In this document: one piece after another, positions 62,742 through 64,000 of the stretch | How the letters are laid out: every line of letters begins with the position of its first letter | How positions within the stretch are numbered: the first letter of the stretch is position 1 | Assembly: GCA_003725745.1 (NCBI GenBank) | Contig: RHDP01000001.1 | Location: 2,819,501-2,883,500 of the forward strand | Direction of reading: 5' to 3' | Source: Streptomyces sp. I6 | GTDB lineage: Bacteria > Actinomycetota > Actinomycetes > Streptomycetales > Streptomycetaceae | Length of the DNA: 64,000 nt | The notes under the pieces: generated by a model | The model's input: only the letters and a program-made list of their open reading frames with translations | What the model was told of the DNA's origin: nothing | Databases searched by the model: none | Made by a program: the position numbers and the translations under genes

Positions 62742-64000
62742 GTGACCGACACCGCACACTCCCTGGCCGGCTCCCGCACGCTCTGGGAGCTCATCGACCG
62801 CCGCGCCCGGCTCACCCCCGGCCGCACCGTCCTGATCCAGGACGAACGCCGCCTCACCTTCGGCGAACTGCGTGAAGCATGCGAACGGGTCGCCGCCGGG
62901 CTGTACGCGCGGGGCGTGCGGCCCGGCACGGTCGTCGCCTGGCAGCTGCCCACCCGGATCGAGACGGTCCTGCTGACCGGGGCACTGGCCAGGCTCGGCG
63001 CCGTGCAGTCCCCGGTGATCCCCTTCTACCGGGACCGGGAGGTCGGCTTCGCCCTCGGCGCCTGCGCGGCCGAGTTCTTCGCGGTGCCGGGCGTCTGGCG
63101 CGGCTTCGACCACACGGCGATGGCCGGGCGGATCGGCGCCCGCGGGACCTTCGGGGCGTACCGGGACCTCCCCGACGGCGACCCCGCCGTACTGCCCCCG
63201 CCGCCCGCCGACGGCACCGGGGTGCGCTGGATCTACTGGACCTCCGGCACCACCTCCGACCCCAAGGGCGTCCTGCACACCGACCGCTCCCTGATCGCGG
63301 GCGGCTCCTGCCTCGCCCACGCGCTGCGGCTGACACCGGACGACGTCGGCTCCATCGCCTTCCCCTTCGCCCACATCGGCGGCGCGGACTACCTGGTGAT
63401 GCTGCTGCTGTACGGCTTCCCGGCCGTGCTCTTCGAGACGTTCGCCCTCCCGGAGGCGCTCGGCACCTACCGCAGGCACGGGGTCACCACCGCCGGCGGG
63501 TCCACGGCCTTCTACTCGATGCTGCTCGCCGAGCAGCGCCGGCAGCCGGGCGAGCCGGTCGTCCCCACCCTCCGGCTGCTCGCCGGAGGGGCGCCCCCAA
63601 ACCCCCGAGCTGTACCACGCCGTCGTCCGCGAGATGGGAGTGCAGCTCACCCACGGCTACGGCATGACCGAGGCCCCCATGATCACCATGGGCTCGCCGG
63701 ACGACCGCCCGGAGGACCTGGCGACGACCGAGGGACGGCCGCCCGCCGGCATGGAGATACGGATCGTCGACGGCGAGGTGCGGCTGCGCGGCGAGGCGGT
63801 CTGCCGGGGCTATCTGGACCCCGGGCAGACCGCCGCCGCCTTCGACTCCGACGGCTTCCTGAGCACCGGGGACCTGGGGCACCTCACCGGCTCCGGCCAT
63901 CTCGTGCTGACCGGGCGCCGCAAGGACGTCATCATCCGCAAGGGCGAGAACATCTCCGCCAGGGAGATCGAGGACCTGCTGCACGAGCACCCCGGCGTCG
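62742..64000 (+). CDS. acyl-CoA ligase (AMP-forming), 3' end outside window, frame change near 63600
   Basis: The gene starts at GTG 62742 with GAAGGGG upstream and is cut by the window end. Visible motifs are ELIDRRARLTPGRTVL, the P-loop YWTSGTTSDPKGVLH, the LLAGGAP segment, then after the frame change YGMTEAPMITMG, GDLGHLTGSGHL and RRKDVIIRKGENISAREIED. The break spans CCCCC-AAA-CCCCC (63594-63606); two added bases (giving APPKPPELYH) or one removed base restores frame. It should activate a carboxylic acid to acyl-CoA and is divergent from the hydrolase operon with two operators. Confidence 0.83.
   Translation, partial: MTDTAHSLAGSRTLWELIDRRARLTPGRTVLIQDERRLTFGELREACERVAAGLYARGVRPGTVVAWQLPTRIETVLLTGALARLGAVQSPVIPFYRDREVGFALGACAAEFFAVPGVWRGFDHTAMAGRIGARGTFGAYRDLPDGDPAVLPPPPADGTGVRWIYWTSGTTSDPKGVLHTDRSLIAGGSCLAHALRLTPDDVGSIAFPFAHIGGADYLVMLLLYGFPAVLFETFALPEALGTYRRHGVTTAGGSTAFYSMLLAEQRRQPGEPVVPTLRLLAGGAPPNPRAVPRRRPRDGSAAHPRLRHDRGPHDHHGLAGRPPGGPGDDRGTAARRHGDTDRRRRGAAARRGGLPGLSGPRADRRRLRLRRLPEHRGPGAPHRLRPSRADRAPQGRHHPQGREHLRQGDRGPAARAPRR

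Noticed and set aside
1..64000. tRNA, rRNA, riboswitch or insertion-sequence features
   Set aside because: I looked for cloverleaf-like segments, transposase motifs and terminal inverted repeats and found none that I could support by eye.

Overview
The window is high-GC actinobacterial DNA and almost certainly Streptomyces. It has GTG and ATG starts in strongly G/C-biased third positions, an AfsK/AfsR/AfsS regulatory locus, an Scr1-type helix-turn-helix/DUF397 pair, two RsbW-like ATPases, a TatA/TatB-type pair and an LCP protein. No rRNA, tRNA, CRISPR array or insertion sequence was seen.

Layout. 1-9.8 kb: an epoxide-hydrolase-like protein (cut by the window edge), an amino-acid permease, an aldehyde dehydrogenase overlapping a D-aminoacylase, two luciferase-like oxidoreductases and an SDR. 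10.1-24.7 kb: a metal-dependent hydrolase, then afsR and afsS, a fadD / thiolase / DUF35 / enoyl-CoA hydratase block, a small membrane protein, afsK, a kbpA-like gene and a TetR gene. 25-31 kb: a DDN-family reductase, an acyl-CoA dehydrogenase, a second thiolase-like protein, two PNPOx-fold flavoproteins and a secreted ETX/MTX2-type pore-forming protein in A/T-richer DNA. 31.6-45 kb: a secreted tripeptidyl-peptidase-type hydrolase, the HTH/DUF397 pair, DUF35, DoxX, a flavin monooxygenase, an ATPase regulator, a TetR, Tat paralogues, LCP, and an ArsR/MgtA-type P-ATPase operon. 45-64 kb: an NDP-forming acyl-CoA synthetase with enoyl-CoA hydratase, LysE, TrpF, flavin reductase, MFS, a GlxA-type regulator, alcohol dehydrogenase, several acyl-CoA dehydrogenases, SDR, cyclase, another ATPase regulator, a second metal-dependent hydrolase and an acyl-CoA ligase cut by the window end.

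The most striking feature is a 15-bp palindrome, CTGACG-NNN-CGTCAG. It appears twelve times in perfect or near-perfect form, each time upstream of (usually between divergent) genes for acyl-CoA ligation, dehydrogenation, thiolysis or aldol cleavage, flavin or F420 oxidation and ring hydrolysis. It looks like the operator of one TetR-type repressor governing a dispersed catabolic regulon, perhaps for a steroid-, terpenoid- or other alicyclic acid. The TetR protein at 24067-24714 is the best local candidate regulator, because a degenerate copy of the site overlaps its start codon. This regulon is physically interleaved with the AfsK-AfsR-AfsS locus that controls secondary metabolism.

Nine genes are split by frame changes: eight on a net one or two missing bases in G/C runs, and the last acyl-CoA ligase by a net frame change at two adjacent C runs. 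With the RsbW-like ATPase at 58.4 kb, ten genes are affected. Restoring bases recovers full-length conserved proteins, so I read these as sequence errors rather than pseudogenes and annotate each gene across its break.
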